Position numbers and translations under genes: made by a program. DNA of 64,000 nt, from assembly GCF_000003815.2 (NCBI RefSeq), contig NC_049979.1, positions 31,803,013 through 31,867,012 of the forward strand, in the 5' to 3' direction. The stretch comes from Branchiostoma floridae (lineage: Eukaryota > Chordata > Leptocardii > Amphioxiformes > Branchiostomatidae). The notes under the pieces are model-generated. The model was not told the origin of the DNA and did not search any database. It saw nothing but the letters and a program-made list of their open reading frames with translations. This document shows positions 1 through 11,342 of this stretch, one piece after another (the first letter of the stretch is position 1; each line of letters opens with the position of its first letter).

Positions 1-1643
1 ATGTAGTTCATCAGAGCAGCGTGCATTTGTGCTAATCACAATGCAGTCTGTACGGTGGCAGAGGTTGAACTTGTTGTATTGAGTGCGAATGCACAGTCTG
101 CAAGGTGGCAGGGGTTGGAAGATTGAGTGCAAAAGCACAGTCTGCACGATGGCAAGGATTGGTAATAAGTGGCAGTGATTACACTTTGTCTGCTTGATGG
201 CGTATTTCATTCACTTTGGCTTTAACACGGCTCTGGTCTGTGCTGTGAAGAAATCTGCAATCGAAGACTGAAAGAGAAGGAAAACAATTTCTTGTGTCAA
301 CATTAAAACCAACTGAAAGAGCATATGTACATTTAATTGATGGAATACTAGTGGTTTCTAAACATATGACAATGGAGGTTTAAATAGACCTTGACATGAC
401 TAAAGGTAGCCAATTTCTTGGCATTCTTCAATATTTGTTGGAGAGGATCTGCTCCTCTCCTCCACCGACAGCATAAATCTTTTTAAAAAATGGGACCAAA
501 ATGAAGGCAATACGATAGAAACAGTCCTGAGAAGACATTTAAAGATGGCAAACGTTAGTTGGTAAGCAAGAAAGTAAGACACGAATGTGCTCAATCGTGT
601 GAAAATAGAACCTTGCATGTCCGAAAAGGATTGGGGAGGGGGGCTGTTTTGATTCACTTCGTCTTTTCGTGTTTATGAAATTATGTTCACGGCCGGACAA
701 ACCAGCGTCATTTATTGCACTTGTTAATACTTTGTTAACCTACAATGTCAGGGAAATACCACCCAGGAAACAAAAATGTCCGACAAATTATGCACAAAGA
801 AAACTGATCTAGCTACAGGCCTCACAAAAACACTGATAAAACAATGATTATTTTAGGAATCACTACGATAAAACCAGAAGTTTGATATATATAGTAGCTA
901 GAATATTATCTTACATATTCCAGGGCGTTACATTTTATTTCTTAATTAGCGATAACTTTGAAAGAAATGATGTAGAATGAAGACTAGGAAATGTAACAAA
1001 ACACTGATGTAAGATTCGACTCACACCGGAGTTTCTTAGGCATGCGTTCTTAAATGCGGCGCATATAGAATATGCATTGCAAACAAACAGTTATTGCTTG
1101 CCGCAGGACTAGGGTTGATATTTGAAAAATGATCCTAAATATTATGTATTGCGACTTCTCGTGTGACGTTTTGAGCTGGGGCTCTCCTAAACTCACGTTA
1201 GCGTTTTGCTGCGGTCTCGGAAGGTCTCTCCAACATTTTGATGACGTCATGGCTACTTATATATTCACATACAATTTATTAGCCTGATTTGGAAATTATT
1301 TCATCTTTATGAATAGCTAATGCAATTCTTGTTGCGAGATACTGCACTTGATTTTATGTCACTCCAAATGAATTTGGAATTTTACCATACAAACGCTTTA
1401 TTTATTCAATGTAACTAAATATTAAATGCTTTTAGAACCGACCGCAAACAGAAACAAATACGTAAAATGGACGGTTTAAAATTCAACGGGGATGTACCAT
1501 TGTCTGCCTAAGCCGTCAAACTTGTCCATGAGAAAGGCGATTTGGAAGGGCCTTTGAAAGGGTCTTTGGAAGAGCAAGGTTAACAGGTCCGTCCATCGAT
1601 CCATGGAACCATGGAAGAAACCTGGCGTAAAGCCTTGCCGCCC
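1..1643 (+). repeat. 1.65-kb dispersed direct repeat, copy A
   Basis: This stretch matches 26256-28001 almost base for base in the same orientation, from the first base of the window to a break just after 1643. The two copies differ by small indels. The largest is a 100-base segment present only in the other copy (27026-27125), flanked there by a 14-base direct repeat, gtaacaaaaatgtc. There is no convincing coding potential: the ORFs read through unrelated frames. Because the copy begins at the window edge, its true left end is not visible. It is either a transposable element without recognised protein or a recent segmental duplication. Confidence 0.85.
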
Positions 1644-1815
1644 TTGCCGAACTCCAGACGTTAAAAAAGGCCACTCAAAGTGGCAACCCACCAACACCAC
1701 AGCCAGACAACGCTGACTTTACATATTACATTGCAGATGCTTAGAGTGCTGGACTTCCTGCTGTTTAATTTATCTGACATTCATTCGCCCTCACTGTAAT
1801 ATGCCAGCCCAACAT
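1644..1815. other. Short unannotated spacer
   Basis: This lies between the end of the direct repeat and a MITE fragment. I see no coding or repeat structure that I recognise. Confidence 0.4.
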
Positions 1816-2010
1816 GTTTTGTTCATAAAATCTCAGTTCCAATTCTTATCGGTGATCATTATACAAACCTGCTTCGTCCATGTAAGATGAATATTTTGAG
1901 ATGTTAAAGTGTTGCTAATTCCAGCTCATTATATTAATTTATGCAAATGATCTGAAGGACCAGGTTTTGTACTAAACCCTCTCTTACCAGAGAGGGGAAT
2001 TTTGAGAGGG
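1816..2010 (-). mobile_element. TTAA MITE family B, internal fragment
   Basis: The segment is the reverse complement of the internal part of the full family-B elements near 37890-38030 and 49080-49250. It shares the 'cataaaatctcagttccaat' block and the following sequence. Neither TTAA terminus is present, so it is a truncated copy. Confidence 0.7.
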
Positions 2011-2039
2011 GAATCCTGTGTAAACTTCCGTTATATCTA

Positions 2040-2460
2040 TTTTAAAAAATTATAATTTATGCTAATTGCATTACGTCATGGTTAAAATCCAAGATGGCGG
2101 ACAATGTCGGTATCAACGGTAAATACATGTTATTTTCACTNNNNNNNNNNNNNNNNNNNNNNNNNNNNNNNNNNNNNNNNNNNNNNNNNNNNNNNNNNNN
2201 NNNNNNNNNNNNNNNNNNNNNNNNNNNNNNNNNNNNNNNNAAACGTATTGTAGAAAATTCCAGCTTGTCGATCCAAGTTTGCGGACAAATAACGTCGTTT
2301 TCTGTGTCGTCGTCATTGGCAACAAAAACTTGACAGAGTTAGATACCAATAAATTACCCTTTATAGTCATCGTTTTGTTTTATAACGGATATTTAGTCCC
2401 AAAGTTGACATTATGACGTCATAATTACGTCATATTACGTCGTAATAAAACTAAAATGAC
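2040..2460 (+). mobile_element. TTAA MITE family A fragment spanning the assembly gap
   Basis: The sequence before and after the run of N (2141-2240) matches family-A MITEs. It has 'ccaagatggcggac' before the gap and the 'gacgtcataattacgtcata' block after it. The gap falls inside the repeat, which suggests that repeat collapse caused it. The translated ORFs across the gap are meaningless. Confidence 0.65.
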
Positions 2461-2559
2461 AGGAAATATAAACAATTAATGGTACATTTTTCCCCCGAAT
2501 TTGGTGATCGTAACCCAAGCCCTTTTGAAATTACAAGGGGGGGTCGCCGGGGGGGGGGG

Positions 2560-2752
2560 GAAGAGAACCCCCCTCCCCCCGGCCGGAACCTTATATTCCG
2601 ATCTTCCGCTATCCTGACGAGAACCAATAGGCGCGCGTCATTTCGGCCACACCCACCCTTTCCCGCGCTTAGTTCAATTTTCTCAGCCTGCCAGGCCGCC
2701 ATGTTTGACCTGCTGTCTTGTCCTTGAACTGACAAACTTTACGCGAATAGAC
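2560..2752 (+). promoter_or_regulatory. Candidate promoter and 5'UTR of the MULE/SWIM locus
   Basis: The stretch is GC- and CpG-rich against an AT-rich background. It contains a CCAAT box (aaccaatag, about 2623), a CACCC-type site (cacacccaccc, about 2651) and a YY1-like GCCGCCATGTT at 2697-2707. The YY1-like site overlaps a short upstream ORF (ATG at 2701, stop after eight codons) before the ATG at 2753. No TATA box is seen. The function is inferred from motif content and position only. Confidence 0.4.
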
Positions 2753-3070
2753 ATGAAATTCTACGCATTCAACAGCAGCGCTTTGCTGCTCATGGAGTGG
2801 ACAATCCGAGAATCGTACTGTCCGGAGGAAACTGAGATCACTAACGCAGATGTGAACTTCCCAAGTCGGAACAAACTGTCGCCGACAGGCCACCAACAGA
2901 AGTGGTTGGAAATCAGAGAGAAGTTGACTATGGAAGGGGGATTCCTTGCCCACAAAGCCGCACCCAGTCTGGCTATAATGTAGTCGGATGCCGCTCGCTG
3001 TACTTTCCTCAAGTGTCACGTTCAGGCAGACAAAACATCGCACCGTTCGTGGACCGAGACATGGAAACAG
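2753..3070 (+). pseudogene. Exon 1 of the MULE/SWIM locus
   Basis: The frame from ATG 2753 stays open to a TAG at 2981-2983. The same frame then continues for another 29 codons, including a plausible CTFLKCH segment, up to the donor at 3071. The frame after the stop joins in phase with the exon starting at 5873, which suggests that the TAG is a nonsense mutation and not the real end. The opposite-strand ORF over this exon is a shadow. Confidence 0.5.
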
Positions 3071-3619
3071 GTTAGTTTGTGTGTAACGTTATGTGATAGC
3101 GTAGCCTTCACCATCAGTACTTGTGGCATGACCTACAGTGTAGTCCAATAACCTCCTTGCCTACTCCAATTGAATGTAATATAATGATTTATCAGGTGAT
3201 TATAATTCCTATACATATTGTTTGTGCTGGTGTTTACAATAACATAATATGACCTTCTTGTTCATTTGAATCTATGATGTATCAGATAATTATATTATTT
3301 TTCCTTCCTATTTGCCTTTACAGAGAAAACATTTTGTTTATGCTGGTCTTACACACCTCTTTCACAAGGTTTAAGTTGAGAATAGATGAACAGATGTAAG
3401 TGATTAGTGATCACTGCATGTGTGATTAAAGATGAGCACAACAAAGTACTGAGTGAAACCAAATTTGCATAATTAAAGACAAAAAGGCATATTTGGAGGG
3501 AAAATCCATGTCGCCTTGATGTTGAATTATAGGAATTCCATACACAAATGTAGGAGTCACTTGGCTGGGACCAAGGCGGAAGTGACGTCAAAACTCAAAC
3601 CCAGGATTCTAATCCTGAG

Positions 3620-3930
3620 TACAACAATGAAGTTTATTTTGCAAGTCCATGCCCTAGGGCTAATTGCAATTACATGGCATAAACATAGGAGATATACAAG
3701 TGACAATGGACAGTTACAATCAAAATTCTACTCTTATTCTAGTCTAGTGTTAGATATTTCTAAACATGTTTGGTTTGACTTCTTTTTTGAAAGCAGACAA
3801 AAAGCTCTGAAAGCAGAGGGAAACGAAAAGCCCCACGTTTTCTACAATTTGTGGGTTCTGCAATTTCAAGAGAAAAGTGGATTTCTGTTTGTCTGTGAAT
3901 GTGGGGAAGTTGGAATATGTCAACAATATC
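3620..3930 (-). mobile_element. LINE 3'-end fragment in intron
   Basis: Matches 36805-37100 over about 280 bases, including the 'tgcaagttcatgccc' block and 'atttgtgggttctgc'. The copy at 36805-37203 retains LINE C-terminal coding sequence, so this is a 5'-truncated fragment of the same LINE type on the minus strand. The plus-strand ORF at 3516-3968 reads across this repeat and is not a gene. Confidence 0.6.
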
Positions 3931-4204
3931 CATGGCTGTTCTGGCTGCACTGTCATCCCTTAAAATAAGTTAAATCCAATGGCAGAAGCTGTTTTCAATA
4001 AACAGGAGGCCCTTACTGTAGCATTATCATCTAACGAGAAAGAAATTTTCTCTATGTTCATCGTGTACTGGAAGGAAAGAGATTTTGGCCAAAAGACAGT
4101 TTTTCTTGCATCAGCCTTTTCTCAGTCCAGTTTTGTGGAAGTTATGAAATTTATGTGCAATTCTAATTTACAACGGTCATTAGAAATACAATGACATTGC
4201 ACAG

Positions 4205-5130
4205 GTTGGTTAGGTGAGGCATCTTTATCCAGAGACAAGGTGTAAAACTTTCCATGCAAGTATGGTTAGGTGTTGATTGTCGACCAGGTGACACGCCTTA
4301 CAAGTGCTAGTGGGATGTTGTATTCTACAGACCAACATTTCTGATATACGTAGAGGTAACAATCACGTAGAATGTTTGTTAAGTTTTATATGCAATTTTG
4401 TCACACTGGAAGTCGAGGTATCTCTGTCTAGACATCAGGTGAGGCACCTTACATGTAAGTAAGCTGAGTTATCTCTGTTTAGACACCAGGTGAGCATGCT
4501 ACAGGTAAGTATGGGGAAGGATCTTTGGCTACACACCCTGTGAGGCACCATACAGGTAAGTAAGGTGAGATTTCTCTGTCTAGACACCAGATGAGACACC
4601 TTACAGGTAAGTAAGGCGAGGTATCTTTGTCTGGACACCTGTTGAGGCACCATACAGGTAACTAAGGTGAGTTATCTCTGTTTAGACACCAGGTGAGCAT
4701 GCTACAGGTAAGTAAGGTAAGATTTCTCTGTTTAGACACCTGTTTGGTGAGGTTTCTCTCTCTAGACAACAGGTGAGACACTTTACAGGTAAGTAAGGTG
4801 AGGTATCTCTGTTTAGACACCTTTTTGGTGAGGTTTTTTTGTCTATAGACCAGGTGAGATACCTTACAGGTGTGTATAGTGAGGTGGCTTTGTATATAGA
4901 CCAGGTGAGATACCTTACAGGTGTGTATAGTGAGGTAGCTTTGTCTATAGACCAGGTGATATACCTTACAAGTATGTATGGTTTGTTAGCTTTGTCTATA
5001 CACCAGGTGAGATACCTTACAGGTGTGTATAGTGAGGTAGCTTTGTCTATAGACCAGGTGAGATATCTTACAGGTATGTATGGTTTGTTAGCTTTGTCTA
5101 TACACCAGGTGAAACACATAACATGTAATT
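4205..5130 (+). repeat. 51-bp minisatellite, about 18 units
   Basis: Diverged tandem units have a 51-base period; caggtgag recurs every 51 bases, for example at 4851 and 4902. Because 51 is divisible by 3, reading frames stay open on both strands and create repetitive ORFs that are not genes. Many units contain two matches to a 5' splice-site consensus (caggtgag and caggtaag). The array lies inside the intron of the MULE/SWIM locus. Confidence 0.9.
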
Positions 5131-5872
5131 TGATGTGACTCTGTCTAATGCCTAATTGACATTAAAGAAAACTCATCTTCTTGTTTTGTCCATATCTTGC
5201 AGAAGAGCAACAGCCATACAGTTATTGCAAGAAAAGATGGAAAAGTTTTAAAATGTTACTCAGCGGAAACGTGGAAATATAAAACAGTGCAAGTTAGCAG
5301 AAAAGGCTTGTTGCTTGTTTAGCATTTGATTTTTGCACCAGAGAGACCCTATATGCCTCTTACACATGATGTCACTTCCAGACACCATGTCCCAGCCCAA
5401 TGGGAACAGGTCTGCACATGAACAGAAATAGATTGACATAATTTGCATAAGCAATTGGGGAAGCCTGCATGTCCTAAGATGTTCCTCCTTCATGTTCACC
5501 TGCCAAGTTATCAAACACCATCTTGAAAACACAATAATCAAAGAAATAATGGACATATTTTACTTACCACTGGTAATAAGTAACCTAGTTAAGGATGGCT
5601 AGGTGATTTGCCAATAAAATTAGGGATGAAATTTGCATGAAACAAGTGGGGGAAATGTCAATCATAACTCCTTTGTGTTGAATGGTAGGATGCCATCCTT
5701 GCACTACAGTACTAGTAGCTGCAGTTGGTGACATTGATGTGGTACTTCTGCTCATCATGACCAGTCCTCTTTGTTAAAAGTTTGCTTATCATCTGTGCTC
5801 ACAGCCACCATGCATCCTGCAATCTTTGGCTTTTGCATCGTCATTAAAACATGTCATTTTTGTCTTTTTCAG

Positions 5873-8567
5873 ATATCAGCTGCATACCAAACAAACGGGA
5901 CTCGTTATGGCATCACACAGAAAGTGTTTCACCAGTTGTTCAAGGAATGCGAGGGTTATTACAATTCAGATGTGTCTGTTGAAAGAAGTGTCGGGAACAG
6001 CACAGCACAAGGAGACTTGTCAAATAATGAGGGCAGCAGTGGCAGCTCAAGTAACGAGAATGATGACGACATATCAAGTAATGAAGTCTAGTACCCCTAA
6101 ATTCAACTTGTTCATCCAATTTGGCTTGACACCCAGAGGGAGGTCTTCAAGTCCCCTTGAACGTGGCAGAAGACTGTCAAACAATGACTATCAAGCCTAC
6201 AAGGTCCCACATGATCAACTTGATGCACACATTGAGGACATCTCCAAGCAGTACAGTGTGCATCTGAGAGTGATTAAAGGATTGAACGAGCGCACATGCA
6301 AAAGTGCTGACGGCACCGTCTATCAAGCAACTGAGAAAATGCTTGCATGTCATCGAAGTGGTGCCCCAACCCGGAAACGCACAATAAAGCGAAAAAGACA
6401 AGCCTCCAAGAAAGTTGGTTGCAAATTCCACGTCAGAGCTGTGGTGCCTGCTGATACAACTCTGCCTGTACAGATCTACCTACGTGGTATGCACACTAAT
6501 CACACCCCAGGGTCAGCTGAGGATCAGAGATGGCTTCCTGTTGATGAGCGTGTCCAATGCATTGCTACTGACTGTCTAGATGCAGGTCTGAGCATACAAA
6601 AGACAGTGAATATCATTCAGACTGCTCTGAACTCAGGCACCATAGGGGAGGTTGACAGATGCAGGTACAGAGAGGTCCCCACACGCAAAGAGCTAGTCTG
6701 TTTGCAGTATGAACGGAGACGACAAAACAGACTCACCGATAATGACTGGCTCAGCACCTATCAGAAATTGGAAGAGTATCAGGCGCAGGGAAAATGCTTA
6801 TTTTTCCAGAAGTATGATGACAAGGAGAACCCCCCATTTGTTGCAGTCTTGCAGACTGAATGGCAGCAAAAAATGGCCGAGCGTTTCAGTCCAAACAGCG
6901 CTTGGAGTGTCGACTCGACATTTGGACCACTCTATGCAGCCACTGTACCCAACCAGAATGGAGAGGGCATACCTATATTCTTCCTCCTGACTTCAGCTGA
7001 GAATGGACCGCAAGAGGAGATTGGACTAGAGGCAGGGTTCAAAGCCGTTTTCCAGAAACTACAAGTAAGACCAAATGCAATCGTAATCGACAAGTCTCTA
7101 ACTGAGAAAAAAGGGATTTGGAATGCTGTGAAGGATGATCCCCTGTCATGGGAGGGAGGTGAACAGGTGAAGTGTCGCATGTTACTCTGTTGGTTTCACA
7201 CCAAGACAGCTTGGACTGAAAACTTACTTCCTAGGCTACCAGTGGATGTTGCAGCCCAGGACTACGTACTGTTATGATGGCTACAACATGGGAGAAATAT
7301 CAAGAGGAAGAAGAACAGCTCATTGCTGACTTCAAACCACAGTCTAAAGTGATTGTACAGTATCTGAAAGGCTGGGACTGTGAGGAGTGGCTCTCCATGT
7401 GGGTCAGAGCAGGCCGTATGTTCCCGCACGGTAACCAAGACACAACAAATCTTGTTGAAAGGGAATGGATGACAATTAAGTATACCATACTTGATGGGAA
7501 GGCGAATCACCGTGTTGATAGGTTGCTCGATGCCTTGATTGGACATTCTAGGAATGGAAACTTTGATGGTGGACAGACAACTGTTGCCTTTTATGAAAAA
7601 AAAAAAAAACATGAGGCTGACATTGGCTTCAACACCAAACAGACCACCCAAACAGAGCGTAGACGCCATGAACTCGCTGAACTTTACATCACTGCGTACA
7701 AGCGAGACCGATCCATCATCAAGCTTGTGACCCTTCCACTCTTTGCTTGCATATTAAGAGTGAGCATGTCCCTGGTAAGTCATACACTGTAAGTCTCAAA
7801 GAACTGTACTGCAGCTGTGAGGACAATGCAAGAAAAGGTCAAAGGTGTAAACATCTTCTGGCAGGCCAGAAGTTTGTGGAGCAGTACCACCCTGACAGGC
7901 TGTCTGTAATAATGCCACCAGAATTGAATACTAGTAACATATCAGTGGAGAGGCAGCTGAGAGCCATTCCGGATCCATGGTCACACAAACAGTAGCTCCG
8001 AAAGATCACCTAAAATCACAGCTAACCAAACTAAATCATGCTGTGGATGAAATGTTAGAAAGCAGTGTGGATGAAATGACCGAGTACCAGTGTAAACAGA
8101 CAACCGATGTCGTTGAAGTGTCACTGCGTAATCTTCTGACAAGTACGACTATTAAGAAACCACAGAGTAAAGATGAGAGGGTGGCATCTTCGAGACTCTT
8201 AAAAACAATTCAATGTCGCAACATAGCAGCAAGAAGGCACAAACCAACATCTTCTACCACCTCAAAGCTTCCTGAGGACCCCGCAGCAACATCTACCACC
8301 TCAGAGCTTTCTGACAACCCCTCAGCAACATCTTCAAACACCCCAGTGCTTCCAGACGTCCCTGCCATTCCTGCTAGAAAGAAAAGGATGAAGGTGAAAC
8401 AAGTTCACAAAAGAACAGAACTGCCTGGAAAGCATTCTAAATTTAAAAGAGCTTCTTGTGACAACTGTGGCACAAACAATTATATTGCTGTGAGTAAGAA
8501 AGGGAAGATAATAACCGGACAGACAACCTGCAAAAACTGTGATGCTAATGTTTATTACAAGAAGTGA
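5873..8567 (+). pseudogene. Main exon region of the MULE/SWIM locus
   Basis: The region begins after a strong acceptor (tgtctttttcag). The first frame (5873-6091) reads from ISAAYQTNGTRYG to an acidic tail and stops. The second frame (from about 6095 to 7277) carries the zinc-binding region and the first two acidic residues of the DDE core. The third (7274-7760) carries the glutamate region, the fourth (about 7747-7995) the SWIM motif, and the fifth (7977-8567) the C-terminal zinc ribbon. Adjacent frames overlap by a few bases, as expected for one-base indels and not for introns. Confidence 0.6.
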
Positions 8568-8983
8568 ATAACTAACAAAAGAGTAACAAAAAGGTCAATT
8601 CCGAGTCACCGAGAGGGTTTTGAAATGATACTTGTATTGAGTTTGTAAGTAAAAGAACATTTCAGTCACTAAAGTTCTAAATTGTTCAAACAATTGAAAA
8701 TGATAGTTTGAACATGTTTGAACCTATCTGGATATGTTGGAAACATTGGGAAAGTAATGGTACAAATATCTCTTTATTTAGAACAATTTAGAAACATCTA
8801 TGTGTTTTTGGTATTGTTGGAACATTGACCAAATTATGTGTATGCGACAGGAGAACTACAGTATCTGTTCTTGTATGTGTATCTGTTCAGTCTGCAATTT
8901 GTAGCTGCCATTTGTAGCCTTAAGGGTGGCAGCCATTCCCTATACATCAACACCATTCAGCTGTGTTCGTAGAAGTCATAGTG

Positions 8984-8989
8984 AATAAA
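8984..8989 (+). terminator. Possible polyadenylation signal of the MULE/SWIM locus
   Basis: AATAAA lies about 415 bases after the last stop codon at 8567. It is the first clear hexamer on this strand downstream. Assigned by position only. Confidence 0.3.
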
Positions 8990-10072
8990 TGTAACTGTAA
9001 TATTCAGCACACAAGGCAAGTTAGACCTACCCATATCTACTTCTAGTTCTACATCTACGATGTCATTCCTTACTGGTTTTCTGATATTGTCAGACTGAGT
9101 ATTTTGGTACTTAATGTGCTATCGCACAATAGTAACCTTACCTAAAAATCATCCACCTTTATTCTGTCTAGATCTACTCTCATCACAATGTTGTAGTGAT
9201 AGCTGCTGTGGAAATTGTATGTATGTATGTATGAGTCATATTATGAACAGTCACCGATGATCGATAGGGACTTGAATCATGATAGAAAGCTGATGAAATG
9301 ATTAGCACTCAAAGGCAGCAATAGCTCCTGAATATAGGAATGATGTTTATTAAAGTTTGAAAAAAATTGAATGCTTTGTCTTTCACTTCTGAGAATCACA
9401 GGCTTCCACTCAGTTGTCCCTGCAATCTTACCAGTGTTGTTGAAGAACTAGCAACTAAGAACATTTGCACAGATTGCCCTGTAAGTTTTAACCAGTTGAA
9501 GTAATTCCATGGCATAGGAATTAGAAAACTATTTCCTGTAGGCTATAATCAAGCAGGCGCATCCGAATTTTATTTCGGGTTTGGTGCCAAACACTGTAAG
9601 ACCTAGTCTAAACAGATATGGGGACCTCAAGCCATAATAAGTATGATAGAGGAAACAATGTTCCGAGAGAAACAGCTTTCATAAACATTTAAAACATACT
9701 GCATAGCTAAATTTGAGTAAAATGCTTTATTTTCGTGTCAAAAATAATGCTTTGTATGTCGGATTAAACACAGCACGTCAGCCGGAAGTAAAGTCCTTGT
9801 CCGGAGCATGTGTATAACCTTCAGTACACGGCTAATCCTCCTCTAAAAGTGTACGTATTTGATGAAATTTCTCGGGCGATCAAAGCAGATGTAAACACAA
9901 AGAGATGTTATCTCGAAATCTGCATTCTGTAAGGCAGTACGCTACGTATTTTTCGTAGCGAAAGGATTGTCGTTTACATGAAAATAATCCTGGTTTATAC
10001 ACGTACACTGGTACTGTGATAGCAACGTTCATCCCCCCACTTTAATATTATCACCCGCACTGCCATAACCAA
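8990..10072. other. Intergenic stretch, nothing recognised
   Basis: AT-rich sequence with a short gtat microsatellite near 9216-9232. I see no coding exon, RNA gene or repeat boundary that I can support. Confidence 0.4.
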
Positions 10073-10144
10073 TCATGTTCAAATGGCACTGCAAAATGTA
10101 CGCCTGGGGTCCAAACGGACCCAACTCGGGTGTTTGAGGGTTAA
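10073..10144 (-). mobile_element. TTAA MITE family B, terminal fragment
   Basis: A solo family-B end: 'catgttcaaatggcac', 'gcctggggtccaaacggacc' and 'gggtgtttgagggttaa', closing on TTAA at 10141-10144. The other end is absent. The subterminal palindrome is slightly decayed here. Confidence 0.75.
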
Positions 10145-10824
10145 ACCTGCTAAATATCACAAGGATCCATCTACGATTTGTTTGAATCACGCACACGCAC
10201 ACCAACACGCACTCATACACACATAAATACATACAAATAGATGCGAAGAAAACGCCACCTTATTACCGATTCATAAAGCAGTCCATTAAGTGATTAAGGT
10301 TATTATTAACCAAAATTAAGTTTTCAGACTTTTATATGATACGTATTTTTTGTCCCCTTAATTTGCCAAATGATGTTGCTTGCTTGCTCTAGCCTCTTTC
10401 AAGAGTTTCATTATTTGTAAGTAAAAGTTGACAATACGTTTGATATATGTCGATTCTTGAATGACGATTTCTTATGAAATCCAGGTCTAGGTTTGAAATA
10501 TGCAAATTTTTGTTGACAATGTTAATAATGGTAAATTAAATGATTATGTATCTACAAATACTATATAGACCTTGTCATATAAACATGCAAAAAAGGTACA
10601 TTCGTACTTCTGTATGTTCGATAACTATTTTATTAGTAAACGGGTTATTTTAATTCTGGAAATATAATTCTGCACGAGAACACCCCTTCAACAACACTGG
10701 TAATGCCCAGGTCAAAGTTTAAATTAGACTTTAGACCTTAGTTCATCCGCGCCGTTTCGCACATTGGGCAGCAAGTTCTCATAGGCCCGTGTCGGTTGCA
10801 GCGGTTTGCCAACGCCCTTATGTA

Positions 10825-10925
10825 CTTGAGACAGCTATATAGCAAGAATTTGCGACAAGTTTAAATGACCATTGAGCAGCTTGGCATAAAGGGTTTTAGC
10901 CCAAACCATTCTCTAAATAACATAG
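10825..10925 (+). promoter_or_regulatory. Candidate promoter and first non-coding exon of the fucosyltransferase
   Basis: A TATA-like ctatatagc lies at about 10833. A good splice donor (catag|gtaagt) ends a presumptive exon at 10925. The matching acceptor is at 11199. Without transcripts the start site cannot be placed. Confidence 0.3.
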
Positions 10926-10987
10926 GTAAGTATGTTTTCTTTAATATTTGTATTCAACAGTCTTTACTCGATTTAGAAAAAAATCAG

Positions 10988-10999
10988 TGTGTGTGTGTA

Positions 11000-11050
<51 letters not shown>
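10988..11050 (+). repeat. (GT)n microsatellite
   Basis: About 30 near-perfect GT dinucleotides, in the inferred 5'UTR intron (10926-11199) of the fucosyltransferase. The ORF reading through it is an artefact. Confidence 0.95.
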
Positions 11051-11052
<2 letters not shown>

Positions 11053-11199
11053 TTGCGATCGATTTAGGTGCCTGCATACGTGTTTAAATGACGCGTTTGG
11101 ACTAAAATCCGCTGCCATCTTAGTTAAAAAATATAGGTTCACTGATTTTAGTAATGCCAGATAGTTTTAAATTATAATCTAATCTATATTGTATTTCAG

Positions 11200-11342
11200 G
11201 CGTCTACAGGAATTTTGTCTAATTTTCCACAGAATGCAAGCTGGGCTGCATTTAAATCGAAGCAAGCATAAAGGAGTCAACGGAATCTACGGATCAGAAG
11301 TCTCTAAAAGTGTTTATTAAGGTACCGTAAGAAACCTTAAAA
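11200..11342 (+). other. 5'UTR part of the fucosyltransferase coding exon
   Basis: The acceptor tgtatttcag ends at 11199. The sequence from 11200 to the ATG at 11343 would be leader in the same exon as the entire coding region. Confidence 0.45.

Larger units (their letters stand above)
2753..8567 (+). pseudogene. MULE-type transposase / SWIM zinc-finger gene, broken
   Basis: The visible domains, in order, are: an N-terminal region in exon 1 (2753-3070); an acidic Ser/Asn-rich stretch (about 5990-6085); a basic region and a Cys/His element ending in GMHTNHTPGS (about 6420-6520); a MULE-like DDE core with candidate acidic residues in VDSTF (about 6908), VIDKSLTEK (about 7085) and NLVEREW (about 7450); a SWIM motif CSCEDNARKGQRCKH (about 7811-7855); a low-complexity linker; and a terminal four-Cys zinc ribbon, CDNC...CKNC (about 8456-8548). 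Exon 1 ends in a good donor (cag|gttagt at 3070/3071) and the next exon starts after tttttcag at 5873 in the same phase. The reading frame is broken by an in-frame TAG at 2981-2983 and by frame changes near 6090, 7270, 7745 and 7980. The intron argues against a processed copy. It is either a decaying member of a domesticated MULE family or an intact gene damaged by assembly errors. Confidence 0.65.

Noticed and set aside
2094-2370. ORFs on both strands across the run of N
   Set aside because: Open only because N is not read as a stop; the flanks are MITE sequence.
2669-3043. 124-codon minus-strand ORF
   Set aside because: Shadow of exon 1 of the MULE/SWIM locus; no domain or splice support.
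3516-3968. 150-codon plus-strand ORF as a possible exon
   Set aside because: It runs antisense through a LINE 3' fragment shared with 36805-37100.
4435-5138. Repetitive ORFs (up to 145 codons) that look like a tandem-repeat protein
   Set aside because: They come from the 51-bp minisatellite, which keeps frames open on both strands. There is no start context or flanking coding sequence.
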